42,124 nucleotides of DNA from Mizugakiibacter sp. (GTDB lineage Bacteria; Pseudomonadota; Gammaproteobacteria; Xanthomonadales; Rhodanobacteraceae): positions 1 to 42,124 of the forward strand of contig QILI01000050.1 in the NCBI GenBank assembly GCA_003233305.1, read 5' to 3'. Position 1 is the stretch's first letter. The number at the start of each line of letters is the position of its first letter. Made by a program: the position numbers and the translations under genes. Below are positions 17,839-26,618 of the stretch, piece by piece. Below the pieces are notes generated by a model. The model saw only the letters and a program-made list of their open reading frames with translations, made no database searches and had not been told where the DNA came from.

Positions 17839-18534
17839 TTATTTCTTGTCCGGCCACAGACACAGGTCGTGTAGCAGACACTCCTGGCAATTAGGAGCGC
17901 GGGCCTTGCAGACGTAGCGACCATGCAGAATCAACCAATGGTGGGCAGCATGCATAAATTCGCCTGGGGTGACCTGGAGTAGTCGGGCCTCTACTTCTTT
18001 GACGTTTTTGCCTGGTGCCAAACCGGTACGATTGGCAACTCGAAAGATGTGGGTATCAACGGCGATGGTCGGCTCGCCGAATGCGGTATTCAGTATCACG
18101 TTGGCGGTTTTGCGGCCGACGCCGGGGAGTGCTTCCAGTGCGGTGCGTTCGTGCGGCACCTCAGCAACGTGTCGGTCGATCAGTTGGGCACAGCTTGCGA
18201 TGACGTTACGGGCCTTGGTCCGGTACAGGCCAATGCTGGCGATATAGGGCATCAGGCCGGATTCTCCGAGAGCGAGCATGGCCTGAGGTGTGCTGGCTAT
18301 CGGGAAGAGTTTGCGCGTAGCCTTGTTGACACTGACATCGGTGGCCTGGGCCGAGAGCATGACGGCAATCAGCAATTCGAATGTTGAGTGATATTCCAGT
18401 TCGGTAGTAGGTTTCGGATTGAGCTGCTGCAAACGCTGGAACATTTCTTGGATTGCTGCAGACGATAAGGCTTGTGGATCACGCTGGGTATGCCGTGATG
18501 ATCGACGCTTGCGGGATGGAGTGGGGTCGGTCAT
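17839..18534 (-). CDS. nth: Endonuclease III
   Basis: A bifunctional DNA glycosylase/AP lyase that removes oxidised pyrimidines. The 231-residue product has a 22-residue basic N-terminal extension relative to E. coli Nth. The helix-hairpin-helix LPGVGRKTANVIL carries the catalytic lysine (K142, matching K120 in E. coli). The catalytic aspartate is in AVDTHIFRVANR (D160, matching D138). The C terminus has the 4Fe-4S cluster cysteines in the C-x6-C-x2-C-x5-C spacing (CKARAPNCQECLLHDLC). It is convergent with the porin gene and stands alone. Confidence 0.97.
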   Translation of the reverse strand: MTDPTPSRKRRSSRHTQRDPQALSSAAIQEMFQRLQQLNPKPTTELEYHSTFELLIAVMLSAQATDVSVNKATRKLFPIASTPQAMLALGESGLMPYIASIGLYRTKARNVIASCAQLIDRHVAEVPHERTALEALPGVGRKTANVILNTAFGEPTIAVDTHIFRVANRTGLAPGKNVKEVEARLLQVTPGEFMHAAHHWLILHGRYVCKARAPNCQECLLHDLCLWPDKK

Positions 18535-18937
18535 AGGTAGATATTGAAGCGGTTCCCATTATTGATCAACCGACTTGTTTAACGTGCGCACTTTAGTGTT
18601 GGATCATTCCGGAGGACGCGATAACCTTCCGCCGGCCATTCCGGGCGCAGACCCGGGAGCCATGGGGAGGTTGCTATAGCGGGATAGGTTGTCGTAGACC
18701 GATTGGGTCGAAAGGACCGAATCCCTGCTGTGCCGTACCTAGCCGTACCTACAAGAGAGAAGGATGCGGAATGCCGAGACAGGGGCAGCACGTCCACCGC
18801 AGGTGAGTAAAAGCTTGTCATCATAATTATCACCAAGCAGGACAGATTTCGGCTCACTCTGTCATTGGCATGGTCTCGTGCGATGATGCGGCCCTGATGG
18901 TCTGCACTTCATTCACTTGTCACTACCCCGATCCCTC
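18535..18937. other. Intergenic region between nth and dacB
   Basis: About 400 bases without a convincing gene separate the divergent nth and dacB. It contains the second copy of the dRS3-like repeat (18636-18662) and a short direct repeat (GTACCTA-GCC-GTACCTA, 18735-18751 region). The promoters of both genes should lie here; I could not assign them. Confidence 0.5.
18636..18662 (+). repeat. dRS3-like intergenic repeat, copy 2
   Basis: CCATTCCGGGCGCAGACCCG followed by GGAGCCA is close to the copies at 11034 and 37026. The imperfect palindrome has a CCGGG/CCCGG core. Confidence 0.55.
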
Positions 18938-20761
18938 ATGTCCCGTTTCTGGAAGAGCTTGATTGCCGGTTTGTTGTTGCTGGCTGGGGGTGCCAATGCC
19001 GCACTTGCCCACGACCACGTTTCAGTACCTGCTAAGTCTGCCATGGTTGCAATGCCCACATCCTCGGCGGCGGTGGCCCCTCCCACTGCCGTGCTGGGTA
19101 CTGATTTATCTCCCCCAGCCAGTCAAACGACACAAGCAGTGCAGATCGGCAGAACCGGGTCTGTTACGGTTCGAGCGGCAGTGGCGACGGTTGTTCCACC
19201 TGTAGCACTGGCCCAACGGATTCGCATATTCCTTGAGCAGCCGCGCTTCAAGGGCGCCATCTGGGGTATCGACGTAGAGGATCTGCGCAGTGGCCGCACC
19301 CTGTATGCTCATAATGCTCACAAGTTATTCATCCTGGCATCCAACACCAAGCTGTTCACCGCCTCATTGGCGCTGGCTAAATTGGGGCCGAACTATCGTA
19401 TGGATACTTCGCTTTACGCCACCGCCCGCCCCAGTGGTAACGGTGTACTGCGTGGCGATCTGCTTCTCTACGGCCGGGGTGATCCGAGTCTGGGTATGCG
19501 TATTGAGGGTTATTCGAGCGCCGACTGGGCCCAGCGTCTTGCTGAGGCACTGGTTGCGCAGGGTATCCGCAGCATCCATGGCAATTTGATTGTTGATGAC
19601 ACCTATTTCCAGGGATCTCCCATTACCCCGGGCTGGGAGGCTGAGGATCTGCAAAGTGCCTTTGCACCGCTGCCTACCGCTCTGAACGTGCAGGGCAATG
19701 TGTTCCGTTTGCTCGTCTCCCGACGTGGTCGTCATTGTTGCAAGGTGGTGGTAAAACCCGCAGCTGCCGGTATCCATATCTTTAATCTGACTCGGGAAGC
19801 GGCCAACGACGGCGGCAACGGTTTGGGTATTTATCGCCCTCCCGGTACTCACCGGGTCTATGTGTATGACCATCTGCGTACGGGCCTGCGAACCCGGGAG
19901 TTTCTACTGTCGGTGCCGGATCCCGCTCTGATGGCCGGCAAACTGTTGCGTGAGGCCCTGGTCGGTAAGGGCATTCGGCTCCATGGTACGGTGCGTGCCG
20001 TGCACTGGCCGCAAACGGACCCATTACTCAGTAACCCCCATTTGCGTCGCGTAGCGAGTATCGCTTCACCTCCGCTGCGCGCCCTGATCCATCACATGTT
20101 GAAGCAGTCCGATAACCTTTATGCGCAACTGTTATTGCTGCAAGTCGGTGTGAAGACAGCGCAGACGGGAGTGTGCAGTGATCGGCCCAGGCTTCCCGTC
20201 AACAGCAATGAATGGGGCTTATGCGCAATGCGTGCCTTTCTTCGCCATATCGGGATTCCGGCTGCGGAGGCCAATTTTGACGAAGGCTCAGGTTTATCGC
20301 GTAAGGATGTGGTGGCGCCTGCTGCCATGGTCAGCCTACTGGATTGGGTGCGCCAGCAACCCTTTGCGACGGTATTTGATGAAGCGCTGCCGGTGGCCGG
20401 AGTCGACGGCACTTTGCAATGGCGTATGCGTGGCGGTGCGGCCATGGATAATCTGCATGCTAAGACCGGTACCTTGGCCTATGCCTACACACTGGCCGGC
20501 TATGTGACCGATGCTGGCGGCCGAACCCTGGTCTTTTCACTCATGCTCAACAACTATCTGCGGCAGATGGATAGCCAGGGTATCCCGGTTGATCCCCGGC
20601 CGACCCAGGATCTGGATGCCTTGGCCGATATGCTGGCGGATACCCGAGCGGTTCCGGATGGATCATCTGTCCGGATCTCTCAGCGCCCGGAGGTTGGCGT
20701 TACGGTCACTCCTGTTAAACCGGCAGATGTTCGAGCTCGACCCGAAAGTGAGCGACCCTGA
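18938..20761 (+). CDS. dacB: D-alanyl-D-alanine carboxypeptidase/endopeptidase (PBP4 type, peptidase S13)
   Basis: A periplasmic peptidoglycan hydrolase that trims stem peptides. The ATG at 18938 gives a 607-residue product with a signal peptide (SLIAGLLLLAGGANAALA); a TTG 21 bases upstream is in frame but less likely. Residues about 30-90 are a low-complexity Ala/Pro/Thr linker not seen in E. coli DacB. The active-site motifs are in order: SxxK as SNTK (S135-K138), SxN as SDN in HMLKQSDNLYAQLL, and KTG in HAKTGTLAYAYTLAGYV. The large insertion between SxxK and SxN is typical of S13 enzymes. It ends three bases from the convergent hutF stop. Confidence 0.93.
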   Translation: MSRFWKSLIAGLLLLAGGANAALAHDHVSVPAKSAMVAMPTSSAAVAPPTAVLGTDLSPPASQTTQAVQIGRTGSVTVRAAVATVVPPVALAQRIRIFLEQPRFKGAIWGIDVEDLRSGRTLYAHNAHKLFILASNTKLFTASLALAKLGPNYRMDTSLYATARPSGNGVLRGDLLLYGRGDPSLGMRIEGYSSADWAQRLAEALVAQGIRSIHGNLIVDDTYFQGSPITPGWEAEDLQSAFAPLPTALNVQGNVFRLLVSRRGRHCCKVVVKPAAAGIHIFNLTREAANDGGNGLGIYRPPGTHRVYVYDHLRTGLRTREFLLSVPDPALMAGKLLREALVGKGIRLHGTVRAVHWPQTDPLLSNPHLRRVASIASPPLRALIHHMLKQSDNLYAQLLLLQVGVKTAQTGVCSDRPRLPVNSNEWGLCAMRAFLRHIGIPAAEANFDEGSGLSRKDVVAPAAMVSLLDWVRQQPFATVFDEALPVAGVDGTLQWRMRGGAAMDNLHAKTGTLAYAYTLAGYVTDAGGRTLVFSLMLNNYLRQMDSQGIPVDPRPTQDLDALADMLADTRAVPDGSSVRISQRPEVGVTVTPVKPADVRARPESERP

Positions 20762-20764
20762 TCC

Positions 20765-22069
20765 TCAGGTACGCAGTCGCGCCAGCGTCGTTTTGTAGCG
20801 TGCGGCAATCGCCTCGTGCTGCACATGGCGACCTTCACGTACCCGACAACGATTATGGCGATACACCTCCCGGACCAGCGGAACGTTGCCGGCAAAGATC
20901 CAGCTATCCAGTACTTCGTCGGCCTGGCGTGCCGCCAGCAAAGGGTGGGAGGCATCCAGGCTGATCGTTCCGGCGGTACTCGATGCACTATCTAGTCCGG
21001 CTGCCTGCCAGCCTCCAGCTTGGGCTGCCGCAAACAGCCGCTCGCCAGTGTGGCGGGTATTGTCATCAGCCACCAGATTGCGACCCCGGTTGCGTAGCCG
21101 CTGGCCATACTCGAGCCAGCGCAGTTCCTCGACCGGCGAGACCGAGATGTGACTATCCGAACCAATACCCATACGGCCGCCAGCCTGGAGGTATTCCAGC
21201 AAGGGGAACAGGCCGTCACCAAGATTGGCCTCGGTGGTGGGGCATAGTCCGGCCACGGCCCCGGTTGCCGCCAGACGACACGTTTCATCCTTATCCATGT
21301 GGGTGGCGTGGACCAGGCACCAGCGCGTATCAAGCGGAGCATGGTCGAGTAGCCAGGCCACCGGTGTTGTTCCCTGGGTACGGCGACAGTCCTCCACTTC
21401 AGCGGTCTGTTCGGCGATATGAATATGGATGGGGCCATCCTGAGCCAGGCCGCTTTCGAGTACCGTCGTCATGGCTTTTTCCGGTACCGCGCGCAAGGAA
21501 TGAAACGCCAGGCCCATGCACAGCTCAGGGTGGCGGGTGCGTAAATCTCCGAGTAGCTGTAGAAACGTTTCAACATCGTGGGCAAAACGGCGTTGTGGTG
21601 TTTCGAGGGGTCGGCCATCAAAACTGCCTTGCATATACAGAACGGGCAGTAAGGTCAGGCCAATGCCGGTTTCCTGTGCTGCTGCGACCAGCGCATCGGC
21701 CATGGCGGAAGTTGGCGTGTAGGCACGGCCATCACGGCGATGATGCAGATAGTGGAACTCACAAACATGGGTATAGCCTGATTCCAGCATCTCTGCATAG
21801 AGTTGGGACGCAATCGCGTGCAGGTCTTCCGGCTCGATTCGGCTGGCAAATCGGTACATTGCTTCACGCCAGGTCCAAAAGCTATCTGCCTCCGATCCGC
21901 GGTGTTCGGCCAATCCGGCCATGGCGCGCTGAAAGGCGTGCGAGTGCAGATTGACCAAGCCGGGCAGAATCCAGTCGGTGTTCGGTCTTGCCGGGCCTGC
22001 CAAGTTATCAGCAGGCTGCCGCCAGCCGCAAGGAGTCCAGAAACGCGCCAGGTTCATCGAGTTACTCAT
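20765..22069 (-). CDS. hutF: Formimidoylglutamate deiminase
   Basis: HutF converts N-formimino-L-glutamate to N-formyl-L-glutamate in the five-step histidine degradation route. The product belongs to the amidohydrolase fold. The metal-binding HxH is in LPGLVNLHSHAFQRAMAGLAE, with further landmarks DSFWTWREAMYRF, EFHYLHHRRDGR, HIHIAEQ, VHATHMD and GIGSDSHISVSPVEELRWLEY (metal Asp). These align closely with Pseudomonas HutF. I chose the ATG at 22069 (434 residues) because GGAG lies just upstream and the frame beyond, open to 22156, runs into the opposite-strand ClC remnant. The N terminus is somewhat shorter than usual. hutI lies divergently about 720 bases away; hutH, hutU and hutG are not in the window. 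Confidence 0.93.
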   Translation of the reverse strand: MSNSMNLARFWTPCGWRQPADNLAGPARPNTDWILPGLVNLHSHAFQRAMAGLAEHRGSEADSFWTWREAMYRFASRIEPEDLHAIASQLYAEMLESGYTHVCEFHYLHHRRDGRAYTPTSAMADALVAAAQETGIGLTLLPVLYMQGSFDGRPLETPQRRFAHDVETFLQLLGDLRTRHPELCMGLAFHSLRAVPEKAMTTVLESGLAQDGPIHIHIAEQTAEVEDCRRTQGTTPVAWLLDHAPLDTRWCLVHATHMDKDETCRLAATGAVAGLCPTTEANLGDGLFPLLEYLQAGGRMGIGSDSHISVSPVEELRWLEYGQRLRNRGRNLVADDNTRHTGERLFAAAQAGGWQAAGLDSASSTAGTISLDASHPLLAARQADEVLDSWIFAGNVPLVREVYRHNRCRVREGRHVQHEAIAARYKTTLARLRT

Positions 22070-22154
22070 TCCATCCCACTCCGGTCTGCTACTCATGTCC
22101 GGCATCAAGTAAAAGCCGCTGCCAAGCATGGCATGAGTTTCGGCATAATGGGCC

Positions 22155-22795
22155 ATGACCTCGCCGATTTTGCCCCGACCTGAACAACTGCCTGTTGCAG
22201 ATCGACCGCCCCCCTATCGTCATCATGGCCACCAGACCGAGCCCGATCCCACACCCTGGCGACGCCGACTGGTCCTCTGGGGAAGTGCCGTCACCGCTGG
22301 ACTGGTCTCGGTACCGTACAGGCCAGTCTGCCTCTTGGCGAGGGCTGGATTGCCGTCGTAGTATTCGGTATCGTCGGAGGCTTGCTCGGCGGTGTTTTTG
22401 CGCGCCTGATTTTACTCGACGGCATTGCCCCGCTACGCTGGATTGGCCGTTTGTGCGAGCGTTTTCCAATAGGTTTTGCGCTGGCCGTAGGTATGGGTAT
22501 CGGCCAGAATCTGGCCTCCCTGTTTCCACACGTACAACCTTCCACGATTATGGTGCTGGGTATGGCAGGCTATCTTGCAGGGGTCACCCAGACGCCATTG
22601 ACTGCTTCGGTAATCTCTATGGAGTTAACCAATAATCAGGGTATGGTATTGCCGATTCTGGCAATGTGCCTGCTGGCTCGCGCCTTTTCTGCACTGGTCT
22701 GCAAAGTGCCGGTTTACCGAGCCTTCACCGACCATATCCTTGAGCAACATGTTGCGGAGCATGCCGCCAGGAGTTCTGAGGAGAAACCATCATGA
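22155..22795 (+). pseudogene. Decayed ClC-family chloride channel gene
   Basis: Pieces of a ClC channel occur in order but in different frames and with missing parts. A start-proximal piece (TPWRRRLVLWGSAVTAGLVSV, about 22240-22310) is followed in another frame by GIVGGLLGGVFARLILL and RWIGRLCERFPIGFALAVG (about 22320-22490). After a second deletion the C-terminal piece reads LGMAGYLAGVTQTPLTASVI, then SMELTNNQGMVLPILAMCLLARAFSALVCKVP. The selectivity-filter regions and most helices are absent. The final open frame (22382-22795) could still give about 137 residues. Its TGA overlaps the hutI ATG by four bases, so translation of the remnant may still be coupled to hutI. Confidence 0.75.
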
Positions 22796-24036
22796 ACCCT
22801 GTCCAGTTTCTTAGTACTCAGCATGGCCAGGGGATGCTTAAGCGGGCCCGCCTGCTTACCCTTGATGGGCCACAATGGGGGCTGATTGAGCACGGTGCGC
22901 TGGTCTGGGAAAACGGTCTGTTGGCTTGGGTTGGCAGGGAACGCGACCTGCCTGTTCGCTGGCAACCGCTACATCATACGGCCATCGATGCCCGGGACAT
23001 GCTGGTCACCCCTGGGCTGATCGATTGTCATACCCACCTTATTTTTGCCGGCTCCCGTGCTGGTGAGTTTGAACGTCGCCTGCAGGGGGTGAGCTACCAG
23101 ACAATCGCCGGTGAGGGCGGAGGCATTCTCGCTACGGTCCACGCTACCCGCGAAGCCAGCGAGGAGCACTTGCTGGCCTCGGCATTGCCACGTGCTCGCG
23201 CACTGCTTGCCGACGGGGTCACCACGCTGGAGATTAAATCCGGCTATGGTTTGCGCTTTGAAGATGAACGCAAGATGCTACGTACGGCACGTCGACTGGG
23301 ACGTGAACTCGGTCTCGATGTTCGCCTCACCTGCCTGGCTGCGCACGCCCTGCCAGAGGAGTTCGCCGGACGAGCTGATGCCTATATTGATGAGGTTTGC
23401 AGGTGGTTGCCGCGACTCGCAAAAGAGGGTTTAGTGGATGCGGTGGATGCCTTTTGTGAGGGTATCGGATTCAACCCTGCGCAGGTTCGACGGGTGTTTG
23501 CAACAGCCGGTCGGCTGGGATTGCCGGTGAAGCTGCATGCCGACCAGCTCAGCGATCTGGGTGGGGCCAAATTGCTGGCTGATTATCAAGGTCTTTCGGC
23601 CGACCATATCGAATACAGCAACGCTGACGGTATTCGCGCCATGGCCGCAAGCGGGGCCACGGCGGTGTTGCTACCGGGGGCTTTTCTGTGTCTCCACGCA
23701 GACCGGCTGCCACCCATCGCAGAACTGCGCCAACAGGGCGTTCCCATGGCTGTAGCGACAGATTGCAATCCAGGCAGTTCACCGCTGTTATCGCTACGTC
23801 TGGCCATGAGTCTGGCTTGCACACTTTTCCAGCTGACCCCGGAAGAGGCCCTGCGCGGTGTAACCGAGCATGCCGCACGCGCTTTAGGCTGTACAGACCG
23901 TGGTCGCTTGCGAGCTGGCCTACGGGCCGACTTCCTGCTGTGGAATGTTGCCGAACCTGCTGAACTGGCGTACTGGATGGCCGGCCAACCTCTGCACACC
24001 GTAGCCCGAGTGGAAGCGAGACCGGGGCCTACCTAA
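22792..24036 (+). CDS. hutI: Imidazolonepropionase
   Basis: HutI opens the ring of 4-imidazolone-5-propionate to give formiminoglutamate, the substrate of HutF. The 414-residue amidohydrolase shows the metal-binding LIDCHTHLIFAGSRAGEFE, the family signature YQTIAGEGGGILATVHATR, TTLEIKSGYGL, LHADQLSDLGGAKLLAD, SADHIEYSN and ATDCNPGSSPLLS (metal Asp). A strong ribosome binding site (GAGGAG) precedes the ATG, which overlaps the stop of the ClC remnant. A MITE-like repeat begins at its stop codon. Confidence 0.96.
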   Translation: MNPVQFLSTQHGQGMLKRARLLTLDGPQWGLIEHGALVWENGLLAWVGRERDLPVRWQPLHHTAIDARDMLVTPGLIDCHTHLIFAGSRAGEFERRLQGVSYQTIAGEGGGILATVHATREASEEHLLASALPRARALLADGVTTLEIKSGYGLRFEDERKMLRTARRLGRELGLDVRLTCLAAHALPEEFAGRADAYIDEVCRWLPRLAKEGLVDAVDAFCEGIGFNPAQVRRVFATAGRLGLPVKLHADQLSDLGGAKLLADYQGLSADHIEYSNADGIRAMAASGATAVLLPGAFLCLHADRLPPIAELRQQGVPMAVATDCNPGSSPLLSLRLAMSLACTLFQLTPEEALRGVTEHAARALGCTDRGRLRAGLRADFLLWNVAEPAELAYWMAGQPLHTVARVEARPGPT

Positions 24037-24163
24037 GGGCACCTCGATAGGCCTACTGCGAAGCTCGATTGCTGGGTCACGTCCTCGCTCACTCTCCAGC
24101 TATCCAGCTGGTAGGTCGTGGGGCTGGCACTCGAACTGCTTATTAGGGTTTTTCGAGATATTC
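24036..24163 (+). repeat. MITE-like element, copy A
   Basis: An approximately 128-base segment begins GGGCACCTCGATA and ends near TTCGAGATATTCC, an imperfect terminal inverted repeat. It aligns with copy B at 25174-25306 along its length. Shared blocks include CCTCGCTCACT, CTATCC-x-GxTG-x-TAGGTC, ACTCGAAC-x-GCT and GGTTTTTC. No coding capacity is seen. It lies directly after hutI. Confidence 0.6.
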
Positions 24164-24260
24164 CTAAGCCTGACCCCGCACAGAATAAGGCCCGATAGAA
24201 CTGGGCCGAATCTGGCACTTTGCTTGGCCACGAATCGAGCCTGGAGCAGACTGAGTATCT

Positions 24261-24401
24261 TCAAACTTTCTTGGTTGTGATTTTTGCAGCAGTTCTGGTC
24301 ACCGGGGTAGCGTTTACAGGGCGTACCCCGCGAGGGCGCTTGATGCCGTGGCTGCCACGAAAAAGTTTACCGCGATTGGTTCGCTTGTCACCCTTACCCA
24401 T
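24261..24401 (-). CDS. 30S ribosomal protein THX
   Basis: A 46-residue basic protein starts MGKGDKRTNRGKLFRGSHGI, which matches the conserved N terminus of bacterial ribosomal protein THX (typically MGKGD+RT+RGK...GSYG..RP). The remainder is a short Lys/Ala/Thr-rich tail ending ITTKKV. In the family this peptide binds the head of the 30S subunit. A good ribosome binding site (AAGGA) lies about six bases before the ATG. The gene lies on the minus strand between two MITE-like elements and convergently faces hutI. It is short enough to be missed by length-filtered gene calling. Confidence 0.88.
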   Translation of the reverse strand: MGKGDKRTNRGKLFRGSHGIKRPRGVRPVNATPVTRTAAKITTKKV

Positions 24402-24864
24402 AAAGATCCTTATATGCAACATGTAGATGGAGTGTTCAGAATAGCAGCGCCGATGAAACTCGCCAATCAGTTTGTAGCCATGGATTACAACTTACCCAAC
24501 GCCGCCTCGAAGGGATGAGTTTGACCACTCGGTGGGGCCTAAGCAAAGGTCCATCTCAAGACTCGAACTGCTACCGGGAAGATCTATGAATAAAGCCCGT
24601 CCATAAACCCAAGGGGGTATTCCAGAATTGGATAAAGGGGACATTATGACTTTGGGCTAACAGACCCATACTGACAGTGCACCCGGAAACCGGGATTGTG
24701 TTAAAGTGCCAGCGCTGTGTTTGCATGGTCACATGCGTGTCGTGGCCTGGTGCAGCGCCGATCGTTGATCCCGCTCCATCACTTCGCTTTCGTAGACCCC
24801 TGCATACCAGTTGCGATGGCCATAAACCATCTTTCGTCAAACAACTGTTTTTTTGGAGATTTCC
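24402..24864. other. Intergenic region between THX gene and cspA-like gene
   Basis: About 460 bases lie between the divergent starts. A piece near 24548-24575 (CTCAAGACTCGAACTGCTAC) resembles part of the MITE-like elements and may be a third fragment. The long stretch before the cold-shock gene could hold a structured leader, as in other cold-shock messages, but I could not define one. No convincing ORF. Confidence 0.4.
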
Positions 24865-25074
24865 ATGTCGGATCAAGAAGTCGGCACTGTTAAGTGGTTC
24901 AACGAGTCCAAGGGATTCGGTTTTATCGGTCGTGAGAATGGCCCGGACGTGTTCGTGCATTTTCGGGCGATCACCGGCAACGGTTTCAAAACGTTGCAGG
25001 AAGGCCAACAGGTGAAGTTTAAGGTTGTGCAGGGCCAGAAGGGTCCTCAGGCTGAGGAAGTCAGCCCCGCCTGA
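24865..25074 (+). CDS. Cold-shock protein (CspA family)
   Basis: A 69-residue single-domain nucleic-acid-binding protein. It shows the cold-shock domain from the start: [19 protein letters not shown] (RNP1 motif KGFGFI) and [10 protein letters not shown] (RNP2 motif VFVHF). The RNA-binding aromatic residues are in place. The ATG at 24865 is preceded by GGAGAT at 24855-24860; a TTG further up is not needed. Such proteins act as RNA chaperones. The gene is monocistronic and ends in a strong terminator. Confidence 0.96.
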   Translation: MSDQEVGTVKWFNESKGFGFIGRENGPDVFVHFRAITGNGFKTLQEGQQVKFKVVQGQKGPQAEEVSPA

Positions 25075-25095
25075 TTTCTTAAGTGTAAGTTGAAA

Positions 25096-25130
25096 AACGC
25101 TGGATGATATTCTCATCCGGCGTTTTTTTT
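25096..25130 (+). terminator. Rho-independent terminator after cold-shock gene
   Basis: A 12-bp stem (AACGCTGGATGA / TCATCCGGCGTT, one G-U pair), a five-base loop and eight T residues begin about 20 bases after the stop codon. Confidence 0.93.
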
Positions 25131-25173
25131 GTCGGACATAAGCGCTATAAACCGTGAGTGCCCAGGGGCATTT

Positions 25174-25306
25174 CAATAAATCGACGGCACGGCCCAATGG
25201 CGATTTGTAGCCTCGCTCACTCATCATCTATCCCGTTGATAGGTCCCGAAGATTCACCCCGGGGCACCTGGTACTCGAACCGCTCACTGTGGTTTTTCAA
25301 GGTTCT
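25174..25306 (+). repeat. MITE-like element, copy B
   Basis: The diverged partner of copy A in the same orientation, running from GGGGCATTTCAATAAA to GGTTTTTCAAGGTTCTA, with imperfect inverted ends. It carries a roughly 12-base insertion relative to copy A in the middle. It lies between the cold-shock terminator and the aminotransferase gene. Confidence 0.6.
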
Positions 25307-25386
25307 ATACGGGATAACAATAGGTTCTTAGGGCAAGCAGATGGTGGACGAATTACTATGTTGAGAGCCGTTTATAAGGATCCACC

Positions 25387-26604
25387 ATGTCTTTCTGTTT
25401 CGATGAGGAGATTCCCCGTGAGGGCACCCACAGTCTGAAGTGGTCGTTCCGAATGCAAGGGCCACACTTGATATATAGCGAGCCTGAGCAGCCGCTTGCG
25501 GAATCGGAACAGTTGTTACCTCTGTGGGTTGCCGATATGGATTTCCGTTGCGCTCCGGCCATCATCGAAGCAATGCAAAAACGCGTCGCCCATGGTATCT
25601 ACGGTTATAGTGCAGCCACTCCGGGGTATTACGCAGCCATCAGCAACTGGATGCAGCGACGTCACCACTGGACCATTGATCCGGACTGGATCGTAATCAC
25701 TCCAGGTGTGGTACCCGCTCTGAATCTGCTAGTACAGACCCTGCTGCGTCCGGGTGAAAAGGTTCTGGTACAGCGTCCGGTGTATTACCCATTTTTCTCA
25801 GCGGCGCAGAATAATGGAGCCGGACTGGTGTCCAATTCGCTACTTAACGTAGCGGGTGACTACCGGATGGATTTTGAGGATCTGCAACGCAAGACCGCTG
25901 ACCCAGCGGTAAAACTGGCGTTTTTGTGTAATCCCCATAACCCGGTGGGTCGGGTATGGCAACACCAGGAGCTGCTCCGCTTCGGTGAAATATGCCGTGC
26001 CAATCAGGTGCGGGTGATTGCCGATGAAATTCATGGTGACCTGACTCACGAAGGCTACCGTTTCACTCCTTTTGCCAGCCTGGGCTCCGATTTCCAACAG
26101 CACAGCATCACCTGTACTGCGGCCAGCAAAAGCTTCAACCTGGCGGGTCTAACCACCTCCAATATTATCATCGCCGATCCGCAGCTCAGGGAACGCTTTG
26201 TAGCGACCTTACACCGCAACGGCCTGCTGGGTGCCAATGCCTTCGGTCTGGTTGCTACCGAAGCCGCCTATACCCATGGCGAGTCCTGGCTGGATGCAGC
26301 ACTGGCCTATATTGGAGAGAATGCCGCTCACCTGCATGCTTGGCTCACCCAACACCTGCCTGGATTACGTATGAGTCCGCTGCAGGGAACGTATCTGGCC
26401 TGGGTCGATTGCAATGCGTTACACCTATCGGCTGAGGCGCGGCATCGTAAAATTTTTGAACAAGCCAGAGTGTATCTGGATGACGGCTTGCTATTCGGTC
26501 CGGAGGGAAGAGGGTTCGAACGTTTTAATCTAGCTTGTTCCCGACATACTCTAAACCGGGCTTTGCAGCGTCTTGTCAGGGTGCTGCAAGCGGATACCGG
26601 TTGA
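25387..26604 (+). CDS. PLP-dependent aminotransferase/C-S lyase of the PatB/MalY type
   Basis: A 405-residue fold-type I PLP enzyme. The N-terminal LLPLWVADMDFRCAPAIIEAMQ is the signature of the PatB/MalY group, whose members usually cleave cystathionine or other cysteine conjugates. The PLP-binding lysine is K248 in TAASKSFNLAGL. Other landmarks are ITPGVVPALNLLVQ, CNPHNPVGRVW, VIADEIHGDLTH and the C-terminal RFNLACSRHTLNRALQRL (arginine that binds the substrate carboxylate). AAGGA lies upstream of the ATG. The exact substrate cannot be told from sequence. It is convergent with zur. Confidence 0.9.
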   Translation: MSFCFDEEIPREGTHSLKWSFRMQGPHLIYSEPEQPLAESEQLLPLWVADMDFRCAPAIIEAMQKRVAHGIYGYSAATPGYYAAISNWMQRRHHWTIDPDWIVITPGVVPALNLLVQTLLRPGEKVLVQRPVYYPFFSAAQNNGAGLVSNSLLNVAGDYRMDFEDLQRKTADPAVKLAFLCNPHNPVGRVWQHQELLRFGEICRANQVRVIADEIHGDLTHEGYRFTPFASLGSDFQQHSITCTAASKSFNLAGLTTSNIIIADPQLRERFVATLHRNGLLGANAFGLVATEAAYTHGESWLDAALAYIGENAAHLHAWLTQHLPGLRMSPLQGTYLAWVDCNALHLSAEARHRKIFEQARVYLDDGLLFGPEGRGFERFNLACSRHTLNRALQRLVRVLQADTG

Positions 26605-26618
26605 GCCACCCACCCGAT

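Noticed and set aside
18579-18857. A 92-codon minus-strand ORF between nth and dacB
   Set aside because: It overlaps a dRS3-like repeat and shows no coding signal or motif.
22195-22635. A 146-codon plus-strand ORF upstream of hutI
   Set aside because: It is an out-of-frame shadow of the ClC remnant, rich in Arg and Ser and without family motifs.
24571-25227. A 218-codon minus-strand ORF opposite the cold-shock gene
   Set aside because: It runs antisense through the well-supported cold-shock gene, its terminator and a repeat, with no motif.
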